36,558 nt of DNA from Desulfobacula sp. (GCA_028280105.1 JANQML010000317.1:1-36558), one strand, 5' to 3'. Shown: positions 17,967-26,587, numbered from the stretch's first letter. Numbers and translations: made by a program. The notes: generated from the sequence alone by a model not told the origin.

Positions 17967-19310
17967 ATGATGGCGGAACGTAAGCCGGAAGCGGCGATGG
18001 TGTCTGAATCAACGTTGAAACAGGGGCGGTCGTTATCTCGGAATCGATCTGATATGGGGAAGGGTATCTCAGAACAAAGATTCACGGACAAGAGTTCTTT
18101 CCCGAAAACAGATGTCTCGTTTGAAGACACGGCGATTGCCTTTAAAAACAAATCAGACACGGAATTGTTTTTGTCATATTTGATTTTCAAGCTGACAAAG
18201 AATCCCTTTCTGGTTAAGGTTCTTTCCAAGGCGGCAAAAATTACCCTGGCCCTGGGCCTGCCGGTGAAACCGATCATTAAGGCCACGGTGTTCAGACAAT
18301 TTTGCGGCGGTGAAAAAAAAGAAGAGTATGAAAAAGTCATATCTGAACTGGGCCGGGCATCCATTGGAACCATTCTGGATTATTCGGTTGAAGGATCAGA
18401 GGATGAAACCGGTTTTGAAAACACCATGAAACAATTGTTGCATTTAATCGAGCAATCCAAGTCTGATCCGAATATTCCGTGCACCTGCATGAAGATGACG
18501 GCAATCGCTCCGGTGGAATTGCTTGAAACGGTTTCTTCCGGCAAGAACCTGTCTGAAAAGGACCGGCGCGAATGGAAAGAGGTAGAAGATCGTCTTGATT
18601 TAATATGCAGTGCGTCGTTTGCAGCGGATAAACCGATTTATATTGATGCGGAAGAGTCCTGGATACAAGATCCCATAGACGATCTGATCGAAGCGATGAT
18701 GGCAAAATACAATACAGGCCGCGCCATTGTTTTTACAACGCTGCAACTCTATCGATGGGACCGGAATGACTATTTTAAGCGCCTCATAGAGACCGCCCGG
18801 GCCAAAGGGTTTAAACTGGGTATTAAAATCGTGCGCGGCGCATATCTTGAAAAAGAGAGAGACAGGGCAAAGCGCATGGGATATCCGTCCCCGATTTATG
18901 CTTCAAAATCGGAAACAGATGAAGCGTACAATAGAGCCGTGCAAATATTTGTCGAGCATATCGAAGTTGTGGAGATCTGTGTGGGAACCCATAATGAGGA
19001 AAGCTGCCAGTTGATGGTTTCGTATATGAATGAAAATGATCTGCCCCGCAATCATCCGCATATCTTTTTTTCACAACTTTACGGGATGAGTGATACTATC
19101 AGTTTTAATCTGTCCAGTGCCGGCTACAACGTCAGTAAATACCTTCCGTTCGGCCCGGTGGAATCGACCCTGCCTTATCTGACCCGGCGTGCAGAGGAAA
19201 ATACGGCCATTGCCGGTCAGATGAGCAAAGAACTTGAGATTATCGAAAAAGAACGCAGGAGAAGAAAGTTATATATAGCCGGGGTGTTGCAAAGTAGTCT
19301 CTGCCTATGA
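17967..19310 (+). CDS. Monofunctional proline dehydrogenase, eukaryotic/Bacteroidetes-like form
   Basis: Oxidises L-proline to delta-1-pyrroline-5-carboxylate with FAD, passing electrons to the quinone pool. The 447-residue protein has a poorly conserved N-terminus (about 1-65), a helical segment, and the catalytic (beta/alpha)8 barrel. It shows FRQFCGGE (109-116), LDYSVE, KIVRGAYLEKE (287-297), GTHNEESC, and a C-terminal YLPFGP...PYLTRRAEEN block (392-412). FFSQLYGMSDTISF (367-380) is where human PRODH has FGQLLGMCDQISF, so it is closer to the mitochondrial and Bacteroidetes enzymes than to bacterial bifunctional PutA. There is no P5C dehydrogenase domain and no such gene in the window. AAGGAG precedes the start ATG by four bases; a second ATG follows directly. 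Downstream of the stop comes a T-rich stretch (19325-19340) with only a weak six-bp hairpin. A PAS/sigma-54 activator lies upstream on the same strand and is a candidate regulator. Confidence 0.92.
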   Translation: MMAERKPEAAMVSESTLKQGRSLSRNRSDMGKGISEQRFTDKSSFPKTDVSFEDTAIAFKNKSDTELFLSYLIFKLTKNPFLVKVLSKAAKITLALGLPVKPIIKATVFRQFCGGEKKEEYEKVISELGRASIGTILDYSVEGSEDETGFENTMKQLLHLIEQSKSDPNIPCTCMKMTAIAPVELLETVSSGKNLSEKDRREWKEVEDRLDLICSASFAADKPIYIDAEESWIQDPIDDLIEAMMAKYNTGRAIVFTTLQLYRWDRNDYFKRLIETARAKGFKLGIKIVRGAYLEKERDRAKRMGYPSPIYASKSETDEAYNRAVQIFVEHIEVVEICVGTHNEESCQLMVSYMNENDLPRNHPHIFFSQLYGMSDTISFNLSSAGYNVSKYLPFGPVESTLPYLTRRAEENTAIAGQMSKELEIIEKERRRRKLYIAGVLQSSLCL

Positions 19311-19500
19311 AAAAAAAGTCATAGAATGTCGATTTTTTTTCACAACCCAATGGGGTTTATCTGCTGTTGTAACTCCTTGGCAAGTATGAATTTCCGGGTG
19401 ATTAAATCCGGTAAAAACGGTGCAATCATAATGGACAGGGTCGATTTTACCGCTATAAAAACGGGGATGAAAATACGCCGGTCAAGATAGCTTTTTTGGG

Positions 19501-19689
19501 TTAGAACCCATTCTCTTCAGAATGAAATTCGTTACAATTGGGGCCTTTTAACATGTACTGAAGGTATTTTCGCCGTGATTTTAAAAAATCTTCAACCGAA
19601 TAATAGTTGATATTCTCTTCTGTATTAAAATCGTTTTCAAATTTTTGGATCAGACGTTTCAGGCCATTGTTTTTTGTATGATGCGTCAT
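19501..19689 (-). CDS. Hypothetical small protein, 62 residues
   Basis: I do not recognise this protein. It is a short, charged, probably helical protein (KRLIQKFENDFN, then YSVEDFLKSRRKYLQYMLKG) with one Cys, and has the length and composition of small unannotated genes in this kind of genome. AGGAT motifs stand a few bases before the ATG, which is weak support. It starts 150 bases from, and divergent to, the IscU-like gene. It could be real or a chance frame. Confidence 0.4.
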   Translation of the reverse strand: MTHHTKNNGLKRLIQKFENDFNTEENINYYSVEDFLKSRRKYLQYMLKGPNCNEFHSEENGF

Positions 19690-19839
19690 ATCTTATCATC
19701 CTATCCTGTTTAAATTGAACTGACAGTTTGAGACGATTAAAAGAAAAGCAAATACCATACCTTTGTTTCATGGTAATCGGCCTTTACCGGAGAACAAACA
19801 TGGTATATTCTCAAAACTGCAGCGTATCGGTATCATTAA

Positions 19840-20277
19840 ATGTTAAAATGGACGGATGAAATGACGTTAGAAAAAAAAGAAGGGTTTGATTTTTGGAATG
19901 ACCACTCTATTGAGTTCCTGGAAATGGCTATGAAACGGGATTACCAGGAGCGGGTCGAAGCCTGTGACGGGTATGGCAGGCAGGAACGGTCGTGCGGAGA
20001 TGTTATCGAGATCTTTTTGATGATCAAGGACGCGGCCGTTGAAACGGTTTCCTATGATATAAAAGGCTGTCTGTTTTCTCATGCCTGCACCAACGCATTG
20101 ATCCGTCTGGTCAAGGGCCGATCTGTCGATCAGGCGAAACAGATCCGGCCCGAACAGATCATCTCTCTTTTAAAGACCCTTCCCAAAGAAGAAGAACATT
20201 GCGCGGTTCACGCCCTCAAAGCGTTGCACAGTGCGCTGGATGATTATGCTTTGAAACAGGGGGTAAGCCGATTTTAG
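19840..20277 (+). CDS. IscU/NifU-N-like iron-sulfur scaffold protein
   Basis: A 145-residue protein with the cysteine layout of the NifU-N/IscU scaffold: C52 and D54 in SCGD, C77 in KGCLFSHAC, and C121 in EEHCAVHALKALHSAL, which fit the three cluster-ligand cysteines and the Asp of IscU. An extra C83 and C42 are present. The N-terminal about 35 residues precede the domain, and the LPPVK chaperone-binding motif before the last Cys is not recognisable (LPKEEEHC). The family builds Fe-S clusters from sulfur given by a cysteine desulfurase. No IscS, HscA/B or SufS lies nearby, so it is an orphan copy with perhaps a specialised or regulatory role. Two in-frame ATGs (19840 and 19861) compete; neither has a strong ribosome site. 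It overlaps the stop of the convergent gene by four bases. Confidence 0.75.
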   Translation: MLKWTDEMTLEKKEGFDFWNDHSIEFLEMAMKRDYQERVEACDGYGRQERSCGDVIEIFLMIKDAAVETVSYDIKGCLFSHACTNALIRLVKGRSVDQAKQIRPEQIISLLKTLPKEEEHCAVHALKALHSALDDYALKQGVSRF

Positions 20278-22019
20278 GTTTCGGCCAGGCGTTGATCGTA
20301 CATAGACCCCACGCCATATTCATCTCTCCGCATGAACCGATCCAACGAGGGACCGATCAACTGCATTTCGGGATTGTCTTTTAAGACATCCTGGGCAATG
20401 CGCATCTCTTTGGTGCAACCCGTGCTATAGGTGGAATCTTTACCGATCCACTCGGGCGGTACTTTCTGATTGAGCAGCGAGAAGCTTTCGGCAATATCAT
20501 CCGTGGTCTGAAACCGCCAGATGTCGATGTATGAACTTGTCTGGACGATTTCCCACATATACATCAGGTCATCGGCATCCATGCCCGGTTCATAGTATCG
20601 GCTGGGATTGATGATAAACAGATTGGCGGATCGCTGATGAAGATATTCGATAAAGGTGGTCATTATTTTCTTTGCCACATCAATTTTTCCCGGGATTGAA
20701 CCGATTATTCCGCTGTAGAACATAACGGTCATTCCCTTATCCTTGGCCCTTTTCATCTCCTGGATAATCATATCCGCCTTTTCCTCCAGCTGGCCGTGCG
20801 AAAATTTGATGACATTCGGATGTCTGGGTTTACAGCTGATCTCGAGGGTATCTGCCACGGCAGTGATGTTGATGATGGTCTGTGTAAAACAAAAGTGAGT
20901 CTCTATCAGTCTCCTTTTCTGGGTGGAGCCCCGTGAGATGACACAATCGACCTCTTTGAAAATTCTGGAAAAGGTCGTGGATGCCAACAGGAGATTAAGG
21001 CTTTCCCTTGTGCCGTCAGATACCACATACAGATGTTCGTCACTTTTAAGTAATTTGACCAGATCGTTTTTCCCGATGGTTCTGTCGTGGATAAAATTGG
21101 CATTTTCCAATTCTTTGACCAGGGTCGGGTCGGTTCGGGTGTCTGCCAGGCAGACCTTTTTAAAACTGGGTGACTCCTTGATAACAACGATGACAATATG
21201 CCCGAGTTCGGCCAGGAATTTTGCAATGGACAGATCGGCAACAAATTCCCCGGATTGATCGGCCAGCCAGAGAATTTTTTTGTTTTTTCCGTTCATCAGC
21301 CGGTTCAGCCGGTTAAACCCGTTCCCTTTTATCGGTGTATGGAATATCTGTTTGATTTGATCCGATGACACCGTCTTTTTATTTTTCGGGTCCCATAGAT
21401 ACGGATGGGCAAGAACGGTGAGCAACCGTTTGAATTCAATCAGTTTGATTTTTTCCCTGAGTTGTGACAACGAAAGTTTCTCTAGATTGTCTAACGAATC
21501 GTTGACCTGGTTTAAAACCGTTTTAAACCGATCGGAATTGAGAAAATCGAATATTTTTTTGTTGGCCTCCTGTTTTTCAGAGGAAAACGGATTTTCGATA
21601 TGGGTTCGGGATAAAAATATCTTATACAATCTTTTTTCCAGTCTGGACGGAATGATCAAGCCGGTTTTTATCTCATCCATATATTTGATTTTTATCAGCT
21701 CTTTTAAAAACTGGTTGTCATATTCCGAATCAATGGTTTCGTCCACAAGGCAAATGATTTTATCATACACTTTCTGGTATCGTTTTTCTAAATAAGGCGG
21801 GTACTCCCGTGACATAATGGTGTCAAACATCTTGTCGGAGCATGGGTAATATCTCTCTTCATTTTCAGGGTAAACCATGAATTCAATCTGCTCCCGGGTC
21901 CCAACCTTTTTAGGATATGCAAAAGGATCGATGTGGTTGTTCAGGAAAAAGGCGGTAAACCAGGCATCAAATTCAGGATTTTTTCCAACCGGTTCGCATT
22001 GTTTTTTTTCGATTTTCAT
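20274..22019 (-). CDS. Uncharacterised protein with a DUF89/ARMT1-like central domain
   Basis: A 581-residue soluble protein. The centre (about 245-375) looks like the metal-dependent DUF89/ARMT1 phosphatase fold: ILWLADQSGEFVADL (249-263) in place of the family's DNAGE motif, VVIKESPSFKKVCLAD (278-293) at the position of the RGGPxxNDAxxxD segment, and DCVISRGSTQK (358-368) where the family has a KGQGN loop. The match is from memory of motif spacing and is not certain. One ligand position reads Gln instead of Asn. The first about 240 residues are charged helices; the last about 190 (from EEKADMIIQEMK) form a further unknown domain with Cys in TGCTKEM. AGGAGGT seven bases before the ATG makes the start firm. 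It converges on the IscU-like gene with a four-base stop overlap. DUF89 proteins hydrolyse damaged phosphometabolites; whether this one does is unknown. Confidence 0.6.
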   Translation of the reverse strand: MKIEKKQCEPVGKNPEFDAWFTAFFLNNHIDPFAYPKKVGTREQIEFMVYPENEERYYPCSDKMFDTIMSREYPPYLEKRYQKVYDKIICLVDETIDSEYDNQFLKELIKIKYMDEIKTGLIIPSRLEKRLYKIFLSRTHIENPFSSEKQEANKKIFDFLNSDRFKTVLNQVNDSLDNLEKLSLSQLREKIKLIEFKRLLTVLAHPYLWDPKNKKTVSSDQIKQIFHTPIKGNGFNRLNRLMNGKNKKILWLADQSGEFVADLSIAKFLAELGHIVIVVIKESPSFKKVCLADTRTDPTLVKELENANFIHDRTIGKNDLVKLLKSDEHLYVVSDGTRESLNLLLASTTFSRIFKEVDCVISRGSTQKRRLIETHFCFTQTIINITAVADTLEISCKPRHPNVIKFSHGQLEEKADMIIQEMKRAKDKGMTVMFYSGIIGSIPGKIDVAKKIMTTFIEYLHQRSANLFIINPSRYYEPGMDADDLMYMWEIVQTSSYIDIWRFQTTDDIAESFSLLNQKVPPEWIGKDSTYSTGCTKEMRIAQDVLKDNPEMQLIGPSLDRFMRRDEYGVGSMYDQRLAET

Positions 22020-22081
22020 GAGACCTCCTTATCAGACGGTTGCCAATGAAACGGTGCGGTATCCTATCACGTTCTTTTTTT

Positions 22082-22137
22082 CGGGGCAATTGCCGGAATA
22101 AAATGTGAAGATGATCTTTTCCCGGGCGATTGCCCCG
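22082..22137. repeat. Long imperfect hairpin upstream of the J-domain gene
   Basis: CGGGGCAATTGCCGG (22082-22096) pairs with CCGGGCGATTGCCCCG (22122-22137) with one T-G pair and one bulge, enclosing a 24-base loop. There is no T-tract on the strand of either neighbouring gene, so it is not a plain terminator. It lies 87 bases before the J-domain start. Confidence 0.5.
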
Positions 22138-22223
22138 GGTTTGTATATTTGATCTTCTTTGACCCTTTAATCAGGATCATTCAAGGTTGACACCGTCTGT
22201 CGTGCGGATTAGTTAAGACAGGT

Positions 22224-22910
22224 ATGGATTTAAAAACAGCCATGAAAATTTTAAGCATTGATGAGAGGGCAACTTTTGATGAGGCCAGGCAGGCCTATCG
22301 AAGGTTGGCAAAACAATATCATCCGGACATGTTTCACAGTGCCGGCGAATCAGCGAACGACCAAAAGATGAAGGAGATCAACCGGGCTTTTTTTATTCTT
22401 GGTCCGGTGCTTCGAAAAAAAAGATCCCCGTCTTTTAAACAACAGCCGGATGAATCCGGAAACCGGCCTAATGCTTCATCGACCTCCCGCAACGGTAAAA
22501 ATGAAGATAAAAGGAAAGATCCAACGCTGTCGGAAATACTGGCACGGTTGGCAAAAAAGATGGCGGACAGGGTGAAAAAACAGGCTCAGGCAACATCCAA
22601 AAATGACCGTCCACCCCATGACGCAAGAAAGAGAAAAGTGGCGGATGCGACCGAAAAACGAAGCAATGGTTTTGAACAGGTCTTTAAAACGGTTTATACC
22701 CGACCCGCTTCAACACAAAAAAATGGGATAGAATCCAAAAGCCGGTCCCGGAAACAACGGCAAAAATCATCTTACCGGGGGTATGAGACCTATGTGGCCC
22801 TTAAAAAGAAAATGAGAGCGGCAAGAAGACGGGGTAATTCCAAGGTTTCGGTTCCCCGGGTGGAAAAAATCGAACCCATACGGCCTGTGAATCCGGTCCA
22901 CCGGGATTAG
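22224..22910 (+). CDS. J-domain protein with a basic disordered tail
   Basis: Residues 1-65 are a DnaJ domain: helix II ends in YHPD, the HPD motif that stimulates Hsp70 ATPase, followed by the MKEINRAFFIL helix. From about residue 70 the protein is strongly basic and low in complexity (many K, R, S, Q), with one predicted helical block (SEILARLAKKMADRVKK) and ends PIRPVNPVHRD. It has no Gly/Phe region, zinc finger or C-terminal peptide-binding domains, so it is a type III J-protein, probably recruiting DnaK to a nucleic acid or ribosome partner; that role is inferred. The start ATG has only AGACAGG upstream. A TTGACA at 22187 lies too near the start to be a normal promoter. Confidence 0.85.
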   Translation: MDLKTAMKILSIDERATFDEARQAYRRLAKQYHPDMFHSAGESANDQKMKEINRAFFILGPVLRKKRSPSFKQQPDESGNRPNASSTSRNGKNEDKRKDPTLSEILARLAKKMADRVKKQAQATSKNDRPPHDARKRKVADATEKRSNGFEQVFKTVYTRPASTQKNGIESKSRSRKQRQKSSYRGYETYVALKKKMRAARRRGNSKVSVPRVEKIEPIRPVNPVHRD

Positions 22911-22957
22911 AATCGGCTGACCAATTTCAACAGACATTTTTGTTTGCTGTAAACAGA

Positions 22958-23470
22958 TCAAAAGGAGACAGAGACGATTTTTTCCCCGGTTGTCAACTGA
23001 ACCAGGCTGACACCGCTTTGATCAATGGCACCGTATGTGTATAATCCGTTTCTGGGGGAGCTGACAGATCCCGGGTTTAGAAAAATGGTATTTTGGTCTC
23101 TTTCCAGAAAGCTTAGGTGGGTATGGCCCTGAATGACAACGTCGGTGTCATCAGGCCACGAAACCGGGCAATGGCCGTGGTGAAGAAAAATTTTTTTGCC
23201 AAAAGCGCTAAACGTCAGATGGGTCTCATATCCCGGGAAAAAAGAGGGGACATCACAATTTCCATACACATAGTAAAAGATATGAGATAATGCCTTAACC
23301 TGCTCTTTTATGAAGTCGGGTTTAAAATCCGGGTCTGAATAATTTCCATACCGGTTATCAAACAGATCTCCTGCCACGACAAGCCCATCGGCTTTATTCA
23401 ACAGTTCTTTCAGAGTGAGCCAGGTTCGGGTACTTCCGTGTATATCTGCGGTTACAATAAGTTTGTTCAT
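22958..23470 (-). CDS. YfcE-like metallophosphoesterase
   Basis: A 170-residue calcineurin-like phosphodiesterase of the YfcE/MJ0936 type. All metal-ligand motifs are present: DIH (D9, H11), GDLFDNR (D35), GNCD (N71), HGH (98-100), and GHTH (115-118), with NPGS and R140 afterwards. Relatives hydrolyse phosphodiesters in a manganese-dependent way; the natural substrate is unknown. The ATG is supported by AAGGA, slightly distant. It is transcribed away from the diguanylate cyclase gene (80 bases apart) and converges on the J-domain gene. The length equals the family norm. Confidence 0.88.
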   Translation of the reverse strand: MNKLIVTADIHGSTRTWLTLKELLNKADGLVVAGDLFDNRYGNYSDPDFKPDFIKEQVKALSHIFYYVYGNCDVPSFFPGYETHLTFSAFGKKIFLHHGHCPVSWPDDTDVVIQGHTHLSFLERDQNTIFLNPGSVSSPRNGLYTYGAIDQSGVSLVQLTTGEKIVSVSF

Positions 23471-23550
23471 TGCTCTACTTTTTCCTTGTTAAAAAAAATA
23501 AAATTTCATAGTATCGGGGCCAAATCAACTATTTTTTTCGATAAAAGATA

Positions 23551-24852
23551 ATGGATTATAAACTGATCGATAGAATTCTGGCCCTTTCAAATCTAATGGG
23601 TCAGGCAGATCTGGCTTATATTGAGGCGGGTCCTGAATTGCATGTTTCGTCCTGGAATCCCGGGGCTGCAAAATTGTTCGGTTATTCCGAAGACGAAGCA
23701 ATGGGACGGTTTTTAAACGAACTGATCCCGGTTAACAAAAGAGACTTGACGGCCTGCAGATCCAACCAGTTTTTAACCTGTTCCCACGTGAATGCCAAAG
23801 GGGAAAATATTCTGTGTGATATCCATTATGCCCCTATCATGAATACAAAAGGTGAAAAACTGGGGGTCGCCGTCCTGGCAAAGGATATCTCCCAGCGGGT
23901 TCGGGAAAAAGAGAGCTTAAGGAAACAAGAGGAGAATCTAAAAGATATTTTTGGATTTGCACCCATTGGAATCTACAGTGTAAACCAGGCCGGCCGTATT
24001 GTGTCTGCCAACCCTGAATACGCCTGGATGCTTGGTTATGAATCGGCAGAAGCCATTATGGAGCAGGTTTCTGACTTTGCGGCCCAAACTTTTTTTGATG
24101 CAGATAAAGCCGAAGCGTTTATGCTCGGGATTCGGGAATCAGAGCAGGTCATCCGGTTTCGATGCCGGTTGAAACGAAAGGATAATTCGTTTGTATGGGC
24201 GTTGTGCTACGCAAAGACTAGCTGGGATGAACACCGGCGGCGAAACGGATTTAACGGGTTTTCGATTGATATCAGCGAGACGGTTCGGGCTGAACAGGAA
24301 ATTAAAAAGGCCAACGAGAAACTGAAAATGTTGTCCGTTATAGACGGGCTTACACAGATACCCAACCGGAGACGGTTTGATGAATATCTCAGCTCGGAAT
24401 GGCGGCGCCACTACCGGGAGATGAAACCTATTTCAGTGATTTTATGCGATATTGACTGTTTTAAATTATACAATGATAGCTACGGACATCCGGCCGGAGA
24501 CGAATGTTTAAAGCAGGTGGCAATGTCCATCAGCGACTGTGTCAATCGCGCATCCGACCTTGCTGCCCGCTATGGTGGCGAAGAGTTTGTTGTTGTATTG
24601 CCCGGTACGGACCGGAAGGGTGCAATGGCTGTGGCCGAAGATATTCGAACCAAAATACAGGGACTTGAAATCCGGCATGAAACCTCTACGGCAGGTTCGT
24701 GTATCACTTTAAGTTTGGGGGTTGCTTCCCTGGTACCATCTGTTGATAATTCCGCAGAGGATTTGGTGGCCCTGGCCGATGAAGCGCTTTATCGGGCAAA
24801 GGAAAACGGTAGAAACCAAAGCGTTGAAAGTACCGGTTTTAAAACCAGCTGA
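23551..24852 (+). CDS. PAS-PAS-GGDEF diguanylate cyclase
   Basis: A 433-residue cytoplasmic c-di-GMP synthase: PAS domain 1 (about 10-118, with WNPGAAKLFGYSEDEAMG), PAS domain 2 (about 130-245, with PIGIYSVNQAGRIVSANP), and a GGDEF domain (about 262-428). The active-site motif reads GGEEF (342-346), the catalytically competent variant, and the inhibitory I-site RASD (333-336) lies exactly five residues before it. Metal- and base-contact residues (CDIDCFKLYNDSYGHPAGDECL) are intact, so the enzyme should be active and feedback-inhibited. No transmembrane helix or receiver domain is present, so PAS ligand binding is the input. It stands alone, divergent from the phosphoesterase gene. Its ribosome site is weak. 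Confidence 0.93.
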   Translation: MDYKLIDRILALSNLMGQADLAYIEAGPELHVSSWNPGAAKLFGYSEDEAMGRFLNELIPVNKRDLTACRSNQFLTCSHVNAKGENILCDIHYAPIMNTKGEKLGVAVLAKDISQRVREKESLRKQEENLKDIFGFAPIGIYSVNQAGRIVSANPEYAWMLGYESAEAIMEQVSDFAAQTFFDADKAEAFMLGIRESEQVIRFRCRLKRKDNSFVWALCYAKTSWDEHRRRNGFNGFSIDISETVRAEQEIKKANEKLKMLSVIDGLTQIPNRRRFDEYLSSEWRRHYREMKPISVILCDIDCFKLYNDSYGHPAGDECLKQVAMSISDCVNRASDLAARYGGEEFVVVLPGTDRKGAMAVAEDIRTKIQGLEIRHETSTAGSCITLSLGVASLVPSVDNSAEDLVALADEALYRAKENGRNQSVESTGFKTS

Positions 24853-24875
24853 CATATTGAATATAAAGCGGCTGG

Positions 24876-26150
24876 TCACACCCGGCTTACGTCACCAGGT
24901 GACGGAGATATCTGCCTGAGAGTATTGATCCGGTTCAGCACCGGCGGATGGGAGTAATTTAGAAAGACATAAAACGGATGAGGGGTCAGGTTTGACAGGT
25001 TGTGGGCAGACAGTTTTTTTAATGCCTGAATCAGGGGTGCGCTCCTTTTAAGGGTTTGCACGGCAAATCGATCGGCTTCGTATTCATCCTTTCTGGACGA
25101 TACCTGCATTATAATGGACGTGAACAAATCAACCGGTGCGTAAAGCATGCTGAAAAAAATCAGTCCGGCATAGACCGACGGTATTTCAATTTTAAATGCC
25201 TGAAAAAGCGGAACGTGTGAAATGCACAGGGACATCAAATAGAAGATGACACCCATCTGAACGATTCCCCAGGCCATTCGTTTTAAAATATGATGTTTTT
25301 TAAAATGGCCCATTTCGTGGGCCAGGACCGAGACCAGTTCATCAATGGTCTGTTCTTCTATCAAGGTATCAAATAGAACAATCCGTTTATTTTTTCCAAA
25401 CCCTGTAAAAAATGCATTGGACCGGGAGCTGCGTTTGGATCCGTCCATAACAAATACATTGGACAGGGAAAAGTCAATGGAATCGGCATATGCCAGTATG
25501 GCCTGTTTTAAGGGGCCTTCCTCCAAGGGGGTAAATTTGTTGAAAAGCGGCATGATCCAGGTCGGTACGATATATTGGACGGCAATTAAAAAGACGGCAC
25601 CGGCTGCCCAGCACATCATCCAGGCCTGAGGCCCGCCGGATTCTAAGAGAAAAATGATGACGGATAACAACACGCCGCCAAAGAGGACAGACAACAGAAT
25701 GGATTTTACCAGGTCCGTGGCAAAAAGCTGCGGGGTTGTTTTGTTAAATCCGAATTTTTCCTCGATAACAAAGGTTGAATAAATTGAAAAGGGCAGAGAG
25801 AGGATCAGTTTGAGTCCCAAAAGAATCGCTGTGAATATCAACCCGGAAATAACGGGACCCTTCTCAAATGAGCGGACAAAACCGTCGGCAACCTGAAACC
25901 CCCCGGAAAACCAGAAGGCGAGCAAGACGATAAGATTGCATGTGGAAACAATCAATCCGAACCGGGTGTTGGTCTTCAGGTAATTTTGGGATTTAAGATA
26001 GGTACGGTCATCGAAATGATCTTTGAATTCTTCGGGCAATGACGGTTTCAGATGTTTTACATTTAAGGCATCAGCTATGAAGTTAGTGATGAATGCACCG
26101 ACAAGGGTGCCTAAAATTATAATCGTAATAAATGTCTGGGAGAAAATCAT
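24876..26150 (-). CDS. M48-family membrane zinc protease, Ste24/CAAX-protease type
   Basis: A 424-residue inner-membrane metalloprotease. HEMGH (278-282) provides two zinc ligands and the catalytic Glu, and E358 of KDEYEADRFAV the third. Hydrophobic helices lie at about 5-25, 66-84, 98-128, 148-170, 178-196, 295-312 and 327-347, as in Ste24/CAAX prenyl protease 1 with its N-terminal transmembrane domain (the segment with VIEEKFGFNKTTPQLF is diagnostic). Bacterial members take part in membrane-protein quality control. It follows ihfA by 26 bases on the same strand, so the two may be co-transcribed. Its own ribosome site is weak. It converges on the cyclase gene, 23 bases apart. Confidence 0.92.
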   Translation of the reverse strand: MIFSQTFITIIILGTLVGAFITNFIADALNVKHLKPSLPEEFKDHFDDRTYLKSQNYLKTNTRFGLIVSTCNLIVLLAFWFSGGFQVADGFVRSFEKGPVISGLIFTAILLGLKLILSLPFSIYSTFVIEEKFGFNKTTPQLFATDLVKSILLSVLFGGVLLSVIIFLLESGGPQAWMMCWAAGAVFLIAVQYIVPTWIMPLFNKFTPLEEGPLKQAILAYADSIDFSLSNVFVMDGSKRSSRSNAFFTGFGKNKRIVLFDTLIEEQTIDELVSVLAHEMGHFKKHHILKRMAWGIVQMGVIFYLMSLCISHVPLFQAFKIEIPSVYAGLIFFSMLYAPVDLFTSIIMQVSSRKDEYEADRFAVQTLKRSAPLIQALKKLSAHNLSNLTPHPFYVFLNYSHPPVLNRINTLRQISPSPGDVSRV

Positions 26151-26176
26151 CCGTGTAACAGTGTCGTATCAATCAA

Positions 26177-26458
26177 TTATGAATTGATCATCTCCCTTAA
26201 TTTTCCGGAGCACTTAAAAGTGACCACCCGCCTGGCCGGAAGCGTCATCTCTTCGTCGGTTGCCGGATTTCTGCCTTTTCTTGCCTTTTTTTCGTTGACA
26301 CAGAATTTTCCAAAACCGCTGATCATGATATCTTCGCCGGACTCAATGGTTTGTTTGATAATTTCGATAAACTCTTCCATGATTTCGTAGCTTTCGGCCC
26401 GGGACAGATCCAGCTTTTTCTGTATGGTTTCAGCAATCATTGTTTTGGTCAGTGCCAT
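26177..26458 (-). CDS. ihfA: Integration host factor alpha subunit (HU family)
   Basis: A small DNA-bending protein of 93 residues. MALTKTMIAETI starts the family helix; the beta-arm carries GRNPATDEEMTLPARRVVTF with P65 at the position of the intercalating proline of IhfA, and the C-terminus KLREMINS. The match is better to IhfA than to HU because of the GFGKF...R segment and C-terminal arm. The start is the ATG at 26456-26458 with AGGAGT (26468-26473) upstream; a longer frame adds ten residues without a site. IHF cooperates with sigma-54 activators, such as the one in this window, by bending promoter DNA. It is the first gene of a pair with the M48 protease. Confidence 0.9.
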   Translation of the reverse strand: MALTKTMIAETIQKKLDLSRAESYEIMEEFIEIIKQTIESGEDIMISGFGKFCVNEKKARKGRNPATDEEMTLPARRVVTFKCSGKLREMINS

Positions 26459-26515
26459 ATAGATTTTACTCCTAGTGGGTTTATGCATGCCGGCAATTGG
26501 TTAAAAACGTGTGGT

Positions 26516-26545
26516 AAAATACTTTATTCTCCGTGTGTTTGTCAA
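26516..26545 (-). promoter_or_regulatory. Probable sigma-70 promoter of ihfA
   Basis: On the minus strand TTGACA (26540-26545) is followed after 18 bases by TATTTT (26516-26521). The predicted start point is about 51 bases before the ihfA ATG. This is a full -35 match with a weaker -10. Confidence 0.55.
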
Positions 26546-26587
26546 CCCTGGAAGATCACCCTGATCCACCATACGGTTCCATCTGCT

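Noticed and set aside
22187-22192. TTGACA as -35 of the J-domain gene
   Set aside because: With normal spacing the -10 would read TAGTTA, a poor match, and the transcript would start almost at the ATG, leaving no leader.
24890-24904. Perfect 15-bp palindrome (CGTCACC A GGTGACG) as a terminator
   Set aside because: It lies inside the 3' coding end of the M48 protease gene and has no T-tract.
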